From: Saccharicrinis sp. UBA6048
GTDB lineage: Bacteria > Bacteroidota > Bacteroidia > Bacteroidales > Marinilabiliaceae
DNA: 30,561 nucleotides
NCBI GenBank assembly: GCA_002429115.1
Contig: DIYS01000271.1
Span: 1-30,561, forward strand
Direction: 5' to 3'
Made by a program: the position numbers and the translations under genes. Positions 7,347 to 15,876 of this stretch are shown here, in pieces (within the stretch, counting starts at the first letter, position 1; the number at the start of each line of letters is the position of its first letter). The notes below the pieces were generated by a model. That model was given only the letters and a program-made list of their open reading frames with translations, was not told where the DNA came from and ran no database searches.

Positions 7347-8843
7347 ATGGCTAAAATTATAAACGAAGTTTCAAGAACTTTTAATGAGTATTTAATAATT
7401 CCGGGATTGACTGAAAAACAGCATACTCTGGACAATGTTAATTTGAAAACACCACTTGTAAAATACAATAGAGGTGAAGCACCTGGAATTTCGTTAAATA
7501 TTCCTTTTGTTTCGGCTATTATGCAATCTGTTTCGGATAGTGGTTTAGGTATTGCACTGGCTAAAGAAGGTGGATTATCATTTATTTTCGGTTCGCAGTC
7601 GATCGAAGATCAGGCCCGTATGGTGCGCGAAGTGAAAAACCACAAAGCAGGATTTGTAGAAAGCCGTGCTAACCTGACACCGGAGCATACGCTTCAGGAT
7701 GTTATTGACCTAAAAGAAAAGACAGGTTTCTCAACCATTGGAATTACTGAAGATGGATCATCTTGTGGAAAATTATTAGGTATTGTTACAAGTCGTGATT
7801 ATCGCGTAAGTAAAGACAGTGCCGATAAAAAGGTTAAGGAATTTATGACTTGTTCAAATAACCTTATCACGGCAGAAGATGGAATTACTTTGAGCGAAGC
7901 CAATGATAAGATCTGGGATAACAAGCTGAATACCTTGCCAATTGTAGATAAGAATGGTAATCTGAAATATTTTGTATTCCGTAAAGACTACGATAGCCAT
8001 AAAGAAAATCCGAATGAATTATTGGATTGCAACAAGCGATTGATTGTTGGTGCAGGAATCAATACCAGGGACTTTGTTGAGCGTGTGCCTGCATTGGTTG
8101 ACGCTGGTGTTGACGTGTTGTGTATCGATTCGTCGGATGGTTTTTCAGAGTGGCAGGCAGAAACAATAAAGTTTGTACGCGATAAATATGGTGACGATGT
8201 TAAAGTTGGCGCCGGAAACGTTGTAGACAAAGAAGGTTTTAACTACCTGGCAGACGCAGGCGCTGATTTCATCAAAGTAGGAGTAGGCGGTGGATCTATC
8301 TGTATTACCCGTGAGCAAAAAGGTATTGGTAGAGGACAGGCAACTGCATTGATTGATGTTGCAGAAGCACGTGATGAGTATTTTGCGAAGCACGGTGTTT
8401 ATATTCCAATTTGCTCTGATGGCGGTATCGTACAGGATTATCACATGACTTTGGCTTTGGCTATGGGTGCTGATTTCTTGATGATGGGACGTTATTTTGC
8501 TCGTTTTGATGAAAGTCCAACTCGTAAACTAACCGTTAATGGCAACTACGTAAAAGAGTACTGGGGAGAAGGTTCGAACCGTGCGCGTAACTGGCAGCGT
8601 TATGACATGGGAGGTAACAGCAACCTTAAATTCGAAGAAGGTGTTGATAGTTATGTACCATATGCTGGTAAACTAAAGGATAACCTTGAGCAAACACTTG
8701 GAAAAATTAAAGCGACCATGTGTAGCTGCGGTGTGATTTCATTGGAGAGCTTGCAAAATGATTCAAAACTGACCTTGGTTTCATCAACCAGTATCATCGA
8801 AGGTGGTGCACATGATGTTATTGTAAAGGATGCAAATAATTAA
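7347..8843 (+). CDS. guaB: inosine-5'-monophosphate dehydrogenase, Tritrichomonas-like clade
   Basis: Converts IMP to XMP with NAD+, the committed step of GMP synthesis, in the cytoplasm. The 498-residue protein has the TIM-barrel core interrupted by a CBS pair (about residues 95-220). The catalytic loop reads GVGGGSICITREQKG with the nucleophile at Cys319; the mobile flap carries Arg418-Tyr419 in NWQRYDMGG. From memory, the T. foetus enzyme also has Cys319, Arg418-Tyr419, Lys310 and Glu431; here Lys310 (FIKVG) and Glu431 (FEEGVD) fall at the same numbers, and the C-terminus (EGGAHDVIVKD) agrees too. Classical bacterial GuaB has GxGPGSxCTTR instead. The gene is monocistronic, with its own -7 box and terminator. 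The function call is firm; the clade call rests on recall of the protozoan sequence. Confidence 0.95.
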   Translation: MAKIINEVSRTFNEYLIIPGLTEKQHTLDNVNLKTPLVKYNRGEAPGISLNIPFVSAIMQSVSDSGLGIALAKEGGLSFIFGSQSIEDQARMVREVKNHKAGFVESRANLTPEHTLQDVIDLKEKTGFSTIGITEDGSSCGKLLGIVTSRDYRVSKDSADKKVKEFMTCSNNLITAEDGITLSEANDKIWDNKLNTLPIVDKNGNLKYFVFRKDYDSHKENPNELLDCNKRLIVGAGINTRDFVERVPALVDAGVDVLCIDSSDGFSEWQAETIKFVRDKYGDDVKVGAGNVVDKEGFNYLADAGADFIKVGVGGGSICITREQKGIGRGQATALIDVAEARDEYFAKHGVYIPICSDGGIVQDYHMTLALAMGADFLMMGRYFARFDESPTRKLTVNGNYVKEYWGEGSNRARNWQRYDMGGNSNLKFEEGVDSYVPYAGKLKDNLEQTLGKIKATMCSCGVISLESLQNDSKLTLVSSTSIIEGGAHDVIVKDANN

Positions 8844-8867
8844 AATATTAAGTCTTAATGACTAATG

Positions 8868-8905
8868 AAAAAAGGCTGTCTCAAATGGGACAGCCTTTTT
8901 TTATT
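8868..8905 (+). terminator. intrinsic terminator of guaB
   Basis: AAAAAGGCTGTC and GACAGCCTTTTTT form a strong stem around the loop TCAAATGG, ending in a T tract. It starts about 25 bases after the guaB stop. Confidence 0.9.
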
Positions 8906-8922
8906 AGTTACAATCTTACCTT

Positions 8923-9020
8923 AAATCCCTTCAGGATTTGTTTGTGAAATGAACTATTGAATATCCACAGGTGCAACCTGTGGTATGTTAACACGATACT
9001 GTATGAACCCTGAAAGGGTT
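8923..9020. repeat. cluster of three short palindromes
   Basis: Three separate hairpins sit in a row between the guaB terminator and the sigma factor gene: AAATCC-CTTCA-GGATTT at 8923-8939, CCACAGGT-GCA-ACCTGTGG at 8965-8983, and AACCCT-GAA-AGGGTT at 9006-9020. The last two resemble dispersed intergenic units that I recall from other Bacteroidota genomes (CAACCTGTGG and CCCTGAAAGGG words). They may form a composite mobile or REP-like element. No coding potential. The third hairpin is only 13 bases ahead of the -7 box of the sigma gene, so it could influence that promoter. Confidence 0.6.
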
Positions 9021-9032
9021 CAACTATTTTAT

Positions 9033-9040
9033 TACATTTG
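9033..9040 (+). promoter_or_regulatory. -7 promoter element of the ECF sigma gene
   Basis: TACATTTG fits TAnnTTTG and lies 27 bases before the ATG at 9067. The expected -33 position falls within the AACCCTGAAAGGGTT palindrome and shows no TTTG, so the promoter is either weak or needs an activator. Confidence 0.5.
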
Positions 9041-9066
9041 CACTACTCATAAAACACAATCTGGGA

Positions 9067-9654
9067 ATGACTCTACAAGATCATCAAATACTTAATATGC
9101 TTAAAAATAATGAGCAGCAAGGCTTTGATGAGTTGTTTAAGCGCTATTATAAACCGCTGGTTGTTTTTGGAAATAAGTATATGCAGGATTCACTTGCAAC
9201 AGAAGACATCGTTCAGGAGGTATTTGTTAAGTTTTGGAATAAAAAGCTTTTCCTGACTTTAAAATCAGAACGAATCAGTACATTTTTATTTTCAATGGTT
9301 CGAAACCAATGTATCAATGAGCTTAAGAAAAAGGATGTGCTGCTGGACGCGATTGATATTGCGACCTTAAATATTGCTGAAAAAGAAATACTCACCTTAA
9401 GCACCCGGGAATTAGATAAAATTCATGAAAGCATCGAATTATTGCCTGAGCAAACGAGAAAAGTGATAGAGTGCATACTTCTTCAGAATATGAAATATAA
9501 AGAGGCTGCTGAAGAGTTAGGTGTGTCAGTAAATACGGTTAAGACTCTCTTAAAAATAGGGATAACGAAACTACGAGATTCGCTATTCAACGTGAAGGAG
9601 ATGAATACCGCTTTATTGGTATTTCTTGAAGTTGGCTGTTTGTGGATTAAATAA
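9067..9654 (+). CDS. ECF-family RNA polymerase sigma factor (Bacteroidota SusCD-linked type)
   Basis: A 195-residue sigma factor. Region 2 lies at about residues 18-62 (FDELFKRYYKPLV, then ATEDIVQEVFVKFW) and region 4 at about 125-175 (LPEQTRKVIECI, then YKEAAEELGVSVNTVK, a helix-turn-helix). Regions 1 and 3 are absent, as in extracytoplasmic-function sigma factors. Family knowledge: such genes next to fecR and susC are held by the FecR anti-sigma factor and released when the outer membrane transporter engages its ligand. Here fecR follows at 9833 and susC at 11086, the standard order. It would direct RNA polymerase to the promoter of the downstream import genes and perhaps its own. The C-terminal tail after residue 178 (ALLVFLEVGCLW) is unusually hydrophobic for a soluble sigma factor. 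Confidence 0.93.
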   Translation: MTLQDHQILNMLKNNEQQGFDELFKRYYKPLVVFGNKYMQDSLATEDIVQEVFVKFWNKKLFLTLKSERISTFLFSMVRNQCINELKKKDVLLDAIDIATLNIAEKEILTLSTRELDKIHESIELLPEQTRKVIECILLQNMKYKEAAEELGVSVNTVKTLLKIGITKLRDSLFNVKEMNTALLVFLEVGCLWIK

Positions 9655-9832
9655 ACAGTTCAGGCCAATCAAATTATTTTACTTTTTTTAACAGAGTTTT
9701 ATTCGTGTAACTATCATGTTATGTGAGGTGTATGTCTAATTATTTTTATTGGACGAAAAAAATGTTAAAAAAATACATTCTTTCATTCACCCATTTCTTA
9801 TTTTTTATTGTCAGACTGTCAAAATCAGAAAA

Positions 9833-11002
9833 ATGGAAGTTCAGGAAGATCTCTTAAAAGACATAATTAGCTGTATTCAAAGGACTGCATCGCCATCGCA
9901 AAAAGCAAAAGTGAAGGCATGGCTGGATGAAAGCGATGATCATCGTTTGCAGTTTGATGAATTGGCAGCTTCCGTTCATAGATTGGATTACATCAATACG
10001 ATTAAATCCGTTGATGACCAGAGTGCACTTATTAAAGTAAAAAAACAAATAACTAAACAGCCAGCAAAAACCATATGGTTAAAAATTGCTTCTGTTGCAG
10101 CTGTTGTTGTTTTAATTGTCACCATTTCTTTTATTACTGATCTGTTTACAGAATCAGATTATACCGAGCCTGATTATTCAGCACTGAATGTAGAGCCGGG
10201 AGAATTTAAAGCAACATTAACGCTTAGTAATGGCGAGGAAGTGTTTTTAGGCAAATCTGGTAATATTATCCTTAAAGATGTTGATGCCACTATTGAGAAT
10301 AAAGCGCTTGATGGAATCACTTATCAAAGCAACATTAAAGACACAAGTAAAGATTCTTTGGTATTTAATACCTTAAGAGTTAGGCGAGGAGAGGAATTTA
10401 AATTAACCCTTGCAGATGGTACAATCGTTTGGTTAAATTCTGATTCAGAACTCTATTTTCCTGTCAGTTTTAACAGTGACGAACGTCGCGTTTATATTAA
10501 AGGAGAAGGATATTTTGATGTGGCTCATAATCCTTCAAAACCTTTTATTGTGCAATCAGGCGAGGTGTCAACAACCGCATTAGGTACAGCTTTCAATGTT
10601 GAAAATTACAATGATTCAGAACGCATGGCCGTTACACTAGTTGAAGGAAAGGTGCGAGTAAATGCTAAAAAGAAGGAAACGGTATTAATACCTGGCAATC
10701 AGGTGATTCTTGATAAAGAGACTTTAAGTATGCAAAAGCATAATGTTAAAACTTTTTATTATACATCCTGGAAAGATGGCGTGTTTGATTTTGATGGGAT
10801 GCAACTGGATGACTTGACGGTTCGCTTAGGGCGATGGTACGATGTTGACTTTGTTTTTGAAAATGAAAAAGCAAGAAATATAAAGTTTACAGGTGCATTT
10901 AAGCGTGATAAACCGCTTGGTTTTACGCTAAGTTTTATCGAATCAACATCAGATGTTCAATTTAAAATTAAAGATGAAAAAATAATTATAGGAAGTAAAT
11001 AA
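9833..11002 (+). CDS. FecR-family anti-sigma factor
   Basis: From the ATG at 9833 the protein has 389 residues. The frame is open from a TTG at 9749, but the earlier stretch does not look like a conserved N-terminus. Order: cytoplasmic sigma-binding part (1-78); one membrane helix (about 81-103, rich in V, A and I); periplasmic FecR domain (about 165-275; LTLADGTIVWLNSDS, VYIKGEGYFDVAHN, FIVQSGEVSTTALGTAFNV); and a C-terminal DUF4974-type domain (about 315-385) that resembles STN folds and receives the transporter signal. It should hold the sigma factor encoded 178 bases upstream and release it when the STN domain of the SusC protein contacts its periplasmic end. Confidence 0.93.
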   Translation: MEVQEDLLKDIISCIQRTASPSQKAKVKAWLDESDDHRLQFDELAASVHRLDYINTIKSVDDQSALIKVKKQITKQPAKTIWLKIASVAAVVVLIVTISFITDLFTESDYTEPDYSALNVEPGEFKATLTLSNGEEVFLGKSGNIILKDVDATIENKALDGITYQSNIKDTSKDSLVFNTLRVRRGEEFKLTLADGTIVWLNSDSELYFPVSFNSDERRVYIKGEGYFDVAHNPSKPFIVQSGEVSTTALGTAFNVENYNDSERMAVTLVEGKVRVNAKKKETVLIPGNQVILDKETLSMQKHNVKTFYYTSWKDGVFDFDGMQLDDLTVRLGRWYDVDFVFENEKARNIKFTGAFKRDKPLGFTLSFIESTSDVQFKIKDEKIIIGSK

Positions 11003-11013
11003 CTAAATAAGAA

Positions 11014-11052
11014 GAGCCGCGAGATGAGGCAACATCTCACAGCTCATTTTTA
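11014..11052 (+). terminator. hairpin plus T run between fecR and susC: attenuator or partial terminator
   Basis: GAGCCGCGAGATG at 11014-11026 pairs with CATCTCACAGCTC at 11033-11045 through 11 of 13 positions (two C-A mismatches), loop AGGCAA, followed by ATTTTTAA. It starts 11 bases after the fecR stop. It could reduce read-through from the low-level regulatory genes into the transport genes. It lies just ahead of the ATG at 11053, another reason to prefer the susC start at 11086. Confidence 0.6.
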
Positions 11053-11085
11053 ATGAATCTCGTAAAATTCACAAAATTCAAAAGT

Positions 11086-14000
11086 ATGAAAAAAAAGCTA
11101 TTTGAATGGCTCGTTATGCATAAAAACGAGCAAAAACGAACAATTAAAATCATGAAGTTAACCACCTTAATGTTACTAGGTATTTGTTTGATGACCAGTG
11201 CTAAAACTGTGTCGCAGCAAAAGGTAAACCTCAAAAAGGGTACAAGCACGTATCAGGATGTTTTTGAAGAAATCAGGGAGCAAACCGGTTACATCATCAT
11301 GTATAATGATGCTATGCTTGATAAAAAAGAAAGCATTAATATTGATGTGGCTGAAAAGGATTTGTCAGAGCTGCTTAATCTATTACTGGAAGATAAGCAG
11401 TTACGGTTTGATATTGAAGATGAATTTATAATTATTAAACAGGCCATTCCGGTTATTCAGGAGGAGAAAGTTACCATTACCGGTACTGTAAAAGATGAAA
11501 GCGGCGAGGCGCTTATAGGTGTTAACGTTATTTCAGGTAATACTGGTACAGTTACAGATGTGCAAGGTCACTTTCAATTGGAGGTTACGCCCAATTCTAC
11601 TCTTAGCTTTAGTTTTATTGGTTTTGTTACTAAGGAAGTTCAGGTGAGTAACGATCAGGATTTAGCAATTGTGATGACTGAGGAAATTAACGAATTAGGT
11701 GAGACCTTAATTATTGGCTATGGTAAAGTGTCACGTGAGGCTTCAGTAGGAGCAGTAACACAGGTCAATACAGAAGTGTTGCAATCAACGCAGAATGTAT
11801 CCTTCGCTGATGCTTTAATTGGAATTGTACCCGGTATGTATGTGGAAGAAAGCTTTTCTAACCCAGATACACCACCAACAATATTATTAAGAGGTGTAGG
11901 TTCTATTAATGCTGGCACAGAGCCATTGGTAGTAGTTGATGGTATTCAAATGCCGGCAGGGTTTAGCTCTTCCACAATCAGTACCAATGATATTGAAGAT
12001 ATCAGTATTCTTAAAGATGCTGCAGCAACATCTATTTATGGATCGCGCGGATCAAATGGTGTTATCATTGTCAAAACCAAGCGGGGTGAGCGGTATAAAA
12101 AACCGGTGGTTTCGTTTAACTATCGATTTGGTGTTAAGTCTCCTGATAAGTCATTTACCGACGATATTATGAATACAGCCCAAAAATTGGATTATGAAGA
12201 GTCACTTGGTTTATATCCTCAAAGTGATCCGGATGCACAGGCTTTATTGAAAGAAAGAAGGGAATCCGGTAACGACCATGTTTGGGCCGACTTATTGATG
12301 GACAATGAAACCAGTCATGCCTATGACTTTTCAGTTGCAGGTGGAATGGAAAAGGCGAATTACTATGCGTCAATTAACTATAATAAGGTTAATAATATTT
12401 ATGGCAGTAAGTATGATCGCCTGACAGCGACCTTAAAGTTTGATTATGAAATTGCAAAAAATCTGAAACTGGGCTTGGCAGGTACCTTTGGTAATGTAGT
12501 CAATAAGGATAAAAGAATTATTGGTGACCCGGTAGGGAATTCGTTTCTATTAAACCCTTGGGAAACAATCTATGATGAAAATGGTGACCCAACGCGTACC
12601 ATTGCTTTTTCAGATGGTCATGGAGTAGCCCACAATCCTTTATTTATCAGGGATAATACCACCAATAAATCAACCCGACGAAATGTGTACGGAAGTGCTA
12701 ACCTCACGTATGTGCCAGTAGATTGGTTAACATTAAAAGCCAACTTAGGCGGTAATGTCAACTATGGAAAGTCATCTACCTATGAGAATGTGATTGTGAG
12801 TGGTGGCCAATTAACCAGAAGTATAGGTGACAATAACAATTATACAGGTAACATTACTGCAACGGTTAATAAACGTATCAACCGACATGATATTAACTGG
12901 GTAGCAGGAACTGAGTTTAATGAATATAACTCATATAGATTATATGGTACAGCCAATGATTTTCTGACCGATGCAATTCGAACACTTAATACGGCCAAAA
13001 ATCTTACTAATTTATCTGAAAGTATGTCAGAACATGGTTCTATAGGTTATTTCTCGCGGTTAAACTATTCATTTGACGGTACCTATAATGTTTCAGCTTC
13101 ATTCAGAAGGGACGGTTCATCCAAGTTTGGGGATAATAATAAGTGGGCCAATTTTTATGCCATTGGTGCTGCCTGGAATATGCATAAAACGCTTTTACCA
13201 ACAAACCATATTGTGTCAAATTTAAAACTACGCGGTAGTTATGGTACTTCGGGCAATGACTTTATTGGCGATTTTGAGCACCTCTCATTATATGGTTTTA
13301 GTGGCGATAAAAATAAATACGATGGAAAAAGCGTAGCTGTTTTGTCAAGGGGAGCCAACCCCGACCTGACTTGGGAAAAAAATAAAAACACAAACTTAGG
13401 TTTAGACCTTGGTTTCGTTAAAAACAGGTTTAACGTGTCCGTCGATTATTATATTCGCGATACTTATGACCTGATTAACCCAATGCAAATTCCTTTACAG
13501 TCAGGATTTAGGACTTTAATGTCTAATATCGGTGATTTCAGAAATAAGGGGGTTGAAGTCGCCATCAATACCATCAACTTTAACAGGGGTGATTTTAGAT
13601 GGACAACGACATTAAACATGGCTTATAATGAGAGTGAAGTGCTTGATTTAATTGAAGATGATGACTTAATTGAACGGGGTTCTGTTGTCTTCCAAAAAGG
13701 CCGCCCTATTAATGCCTTATACATTGCACAGTGGGCAGGGGTAAATCCGGCAACTGGTTTTAATAAGTATGTAAATCCTAAAGCTACCAGTGAAAGTGAC
13801 AAGTACATTGAGTTTAAGTCAACAGCAGGCTGGGATACAAATTATTCTGAGATATCAAAACTGCGCGAAGTAAGCAACAAAACTGATGTTCCTAAATTTC
13901 ACGGGGGATTAACCAATACTTTCGAATTTAAAAACTTCGACTGTAGTTTCTTATTCTCTTTTGCAGGCGGACATTATGTTATTAATAAAGGTTTATACGA

Positions 14001-14388
14001 CTTAAGAAACAAACCATTAAATAATCAGCTTAAAGAAGTGACCAATGCCTGGAAATCAGCAGGAGATGAGACAGAGCTAGCTGTAAGAGCAACACATCAT
14101 TTATGGCCGCGAAGCTCAAATATTAAATCTGATTACGATAATTCAACACAATACCTGCAGAAAGGCGACTACATTAAGTTGAAAAACCTGACCTTGGGGT
14201 ATTCGCTTAGCAAAGCTTTGATCAGGAAAATAGGCCTTGGACATTTAAGAATATACGTTCAGGGACAAAACCTGCTGACCTTTACAGAGGTAGATTATTT
14301 TGATCCTGAGTATAAAAGTACAGGAGGTATTGGGTTTTCTTCGCCTGTTCAAAGAGGTTTTTCATTTGGTTTAAATGCTAACTTTTAA
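11086..14388 (+). CDS. SusC/RagA-family TonB-linked outer membrane transporter with STN signalling domain
   Basis: A 1100-residue protein from the ATG at 11086 (an ATG at 11053 would add 11 residues). Order: long charged N-region and signal sequence (LTTLMLLGICLMTS, ending by TVSQ); STN domain (about 50-125, QDVFEEIREQTGYIIMYND), which signals to FecR; carboxypeptidase-like regulatory domain (about 135-220, ITGTVKDESGEALIGVNV); TonB plug (about 225-345, ILLRGVGSINAGTEPLVVVD, then DAAATSIYGSRGSNGVIIVK); and a 22-strand barrel to the C-terminal aromatic residue F. It imports a bulky ligand, handed over by the SusD protein, using TonB energy. The presence of STN beside sigma and fecR genes makes this a regulated receptor. 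The ligand cannot be read from sequence; the neighbours suggest a nitrogen-containing compound. Confidence 0.95.
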   Translation: MKKKLFEWLVMHKNEQKRTIKIMKLTTLMLLGICLMTSAKTVSQQKVNLKKGTSTYQDVFEEIREQTGYIIMYNDAMLDKKESINIDVAEKDLSELLNLLLEDKQLRFDIEDEFIIIKQAIPVIQEEKVTITGTVKDESGEALIGVNVISGNTGTVTDVQGHFQLEVTPNSTLSFSFIGFVTKEVQVSNDQDLAIVMTEEINELGETLIIGYGKVSREASVGAVTQVNTEVLQSTQNVSFADALIGIVPGMYVEESFSNPDTPPTILLRGVGSINAGTEPLVVVDGIQMPAGFSSSTISTNDIEDISILKDAAATSIYGSRGSNGVIIVKTKRGERYKKPVVSFNYRFGVKSPDKSFTDDIMNTAQKLDYEESLGLYPQSDPDAQALLKERRESGNDHVWADLLMDNETSHAYDFSVAGGMEKANYYASINYNKVNNIYGSKYDRLTATLKFDYEIAKNLKLGLAGTFGNVVNKDKRIIGDPVGNSFLLNPWETIYDENGDPTRTIAFSDGHGVAHNPLFIRDNTTNKSTRRNVYGSANLTYVPVDWLTLKANLGGNVNYGKSSTYENVIVSGGQLTRSIGDNNNYTGNITATVNKRINRHDINWVAGTEFNEYNSYRLYGTANDFLTDAIRTLNTAKNLTNLSESMSEHGSIGYFSRLNYSFDGTYNVSASFRRDGSSKFGDNNKWANFYAIGAAWNMHKTLLPTNHIVSNLKLRGSYGTSGNDFIGDFEHLSLYGFSGDKNKYDGKSVAVLSRGANPDLTWEKNKNTNLGLDLGFVKNRFNVSVDYYIRDTYDLINPMQIPLQSGFRTLMSNIGDFRNKGVEVAINTINFNRGDFRWTTTLNMAYNESEVLDLIEDDDLIERGSVVFQKGRPINALYIAQWAGVNPATGFNKYVNPKATSESDKYIEFKSTAGWDTNYSEISKLREVSNKTDVPKFHGGLTNTFEFKNFDCSFLFSFAGGHYVINKGLYDLRNKPLNNQLKEVTNAWKSAGDETELAVRATHHLWPRSSNIKSDYDNSTQYLQKGDYIKLKNLTLGYSLSKALIRKIGLGHLRIYVQGQNLLTFTEVDYFDPEYKSTGGIGFSSPVQRGFSFGLNANF

Positions 14389-14399
14389 AAGCTGATACT

Positions 14400-15815
14400 A
14401 TGCAATCATTATATAAAATATCGTACCTATTTCTATTGCTACTTATTATTAGCAGTTGTACTGATGAATTGATTAACAAAACGCCAACAGATGAAGCATC
14501 TCCGGAAACCTTGCTTGAAACAGAAGGCGGATTCCGTTCGGCGCTGGATGGTGTTTATGGGGTTATGAAACAGGATTTCTTAGGTTATAACTTCTGTATC
14601 CTTTCTGTTCCGGAGGCTATTAATGATGATGTCATAGCTGGTTCTCCGTTGGGATTTACTTTCGAAAATACTCATGCAGATATTTATCCCCTGAATTATG
14701 ACCCAACAGAATTTCAGCTGGAAGGTCTTTGGCGCATATGTTATGAAGCGATTAATAATGCCAATACCATTATTAAATATGGTAAAAACAGTCCGGTAAA
14801 AAATAAAGACCGATACATTGCCGAAGCATTGGCACAGCGAGCGTTGTTACACTACGATTTGTACCGTTTTTTTGCACCGGCCTATAATCTTTCAAAAGAT
14901 GCGTTAGCCATTCCGTACCGTTTTGAAGAGGATGCTTTACTCGCTAAAAAAGCCAGAAATACCAATACAGAAGTGATTGACTGGATTATTAAAGACCTGG
15001 AAGCAGCTATAGAAATGGCTGATAATGAGGAAAACTCATACCGACTTTCTAAAACAGCCATGCAGGCTTTGTTAGCACGTGTTTGCCTTGAAACAAAGCA
15101 ATATGGCAAGGCAATTACAAATGCCAAAGAAGCTTTGAAAGATACACGCTATGGCTTGGATACAGATAAAGCAGCCTTAACCAACCAATGGCGTCAGGAT
15201 GACTCTGATGAAATCATTTTCCGTATTCGTTTCGATGTAAAAGATAAAGGATCTAATGCAGCTGTGTTGGCAATTCCATCCTTCTTTAGCTTTCCTTATT
15301 ATGTTGCTGATGAACTGATTAATTTATACGATCAGGCCAATGACATTCGTTTTGATTTGTTTTTCCAACAAGATCCTATGAGTTCAGGTTCTTATTATCC
15401 TGAGAAACATGTGGGTGTTCGAACGGCAGATTATGCCAAATATCAACCCGGATCTATTGATATAAAATACATTCGTGTTCCTGAGTTATATTTGATTCTG
15501 GCCGAAGCGAATGAAAGAAATCAGGAAGGGATAGATCATACAGAAGCCCGTAATAACCTTAATACATTGCGTAATGCGCGTGGCTTAGGTAATTTCCCCG
15601 GCACAGATGGCCAATTGTTGGATGAAATCATGAACGAAAGACGCCGTGAGTTGGCCTTCGAAGGTTTCCGCTTTACAGACTTAAAGCGCTTAGGTCTCGG
15701 CTTTACCCGTCCCGATGGGTCTGGCTTAACTGCTAATCACGGACGTTTTGCCTTACCTATTCCTAAACTGGAAATTGACCGCTCGGGTATAGAGCAAAAT
15801 GAAGCTTATAAATAA
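14400..15815 (+). CDS. SusD/RagB-family outer membrane nutrient-binding lipoprotein
   Basis: A 471-residue lipoprotein with the lipobox LIISSC (Cys20) and an acidic +2 region (TDEL) as in surface-exposed Bacteroidota lipoproteins. TPR-like helices follow (ALAQRALLHYDLYRFFA; residues 135-235) and the RagB/SusD C-terminal region carries the family end motif NERRRELAFEGFRFTDLKRL. It forms the lid of the SusC barrel and captures ligand. The start lies 11 bases after the susC stop, so the two are translated from one message. At about 470 residues it is shorter than many glycan-binding SusD proteins (500-600), in line with a small or peptide-like ligand (inference). Confidence 0.95.
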   Translation: MQSLYKISYLFLLLLIISSCTDELINKTPTDEASPETLLETEGGFRSALDGVYGVMKQDFLGYNFCILSVPEAINDDVIAGSPLGFTFENTHADIYPLNYDPTEFQLEGLWRICYEAINNANTIIKYGKNSPVKNKDRYIAEALAQRALLHYDLYRFFAPAYNLSKDALAIPYRFEEDALLAKKARNTNTEVIDWIIKDLEAAIEMADNEENSYRLSKTAMQALLARVCLETKQYGKAITNAKEALKDTRYGLDTDKAALTNQWRQDDSDEIIFRIRFDVKDKGSNAAVLAIPSFFSFPYYVADELINLYDQANDIRFDLFFQQDPMSSGSYYPEKHVGVRTADYAKYQPGSIDIKYIRVPELYLILAEANERNQEGIDHTEARNNLNTLRNARGLGNFPGTDGQLLDEIMNERRRELAFEGFRFTDLKRLGLGFTRPDGSGLTANHGRFALPIPKLEIDRSGIEQNEAYK

Positions 15816-15876
15816 ATGTGTGACTAAATATGGGGGAGTGGGCTATCACTCCTCTGTATTTTCAAATAACTACCAA

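Noticed and set aside
8145..8444. Open frame of 99 codons antisense to guaB
   Set aside because: Lies within a highly conserved enzyme gene and has no homology or start context.
9749..9832. N-terminal extension of FecR from a TTG
   Set aside because: The extension is not like any FecR N-terminus, and the ATG at 9833 begins the usual sigma-binding region.
15799..15876. Earlier ATG for the amidohydrolase, overlapping susD
   Set aside because: The signal peptide begins at the later ATG (15877); the extra 26 residues would bury it.
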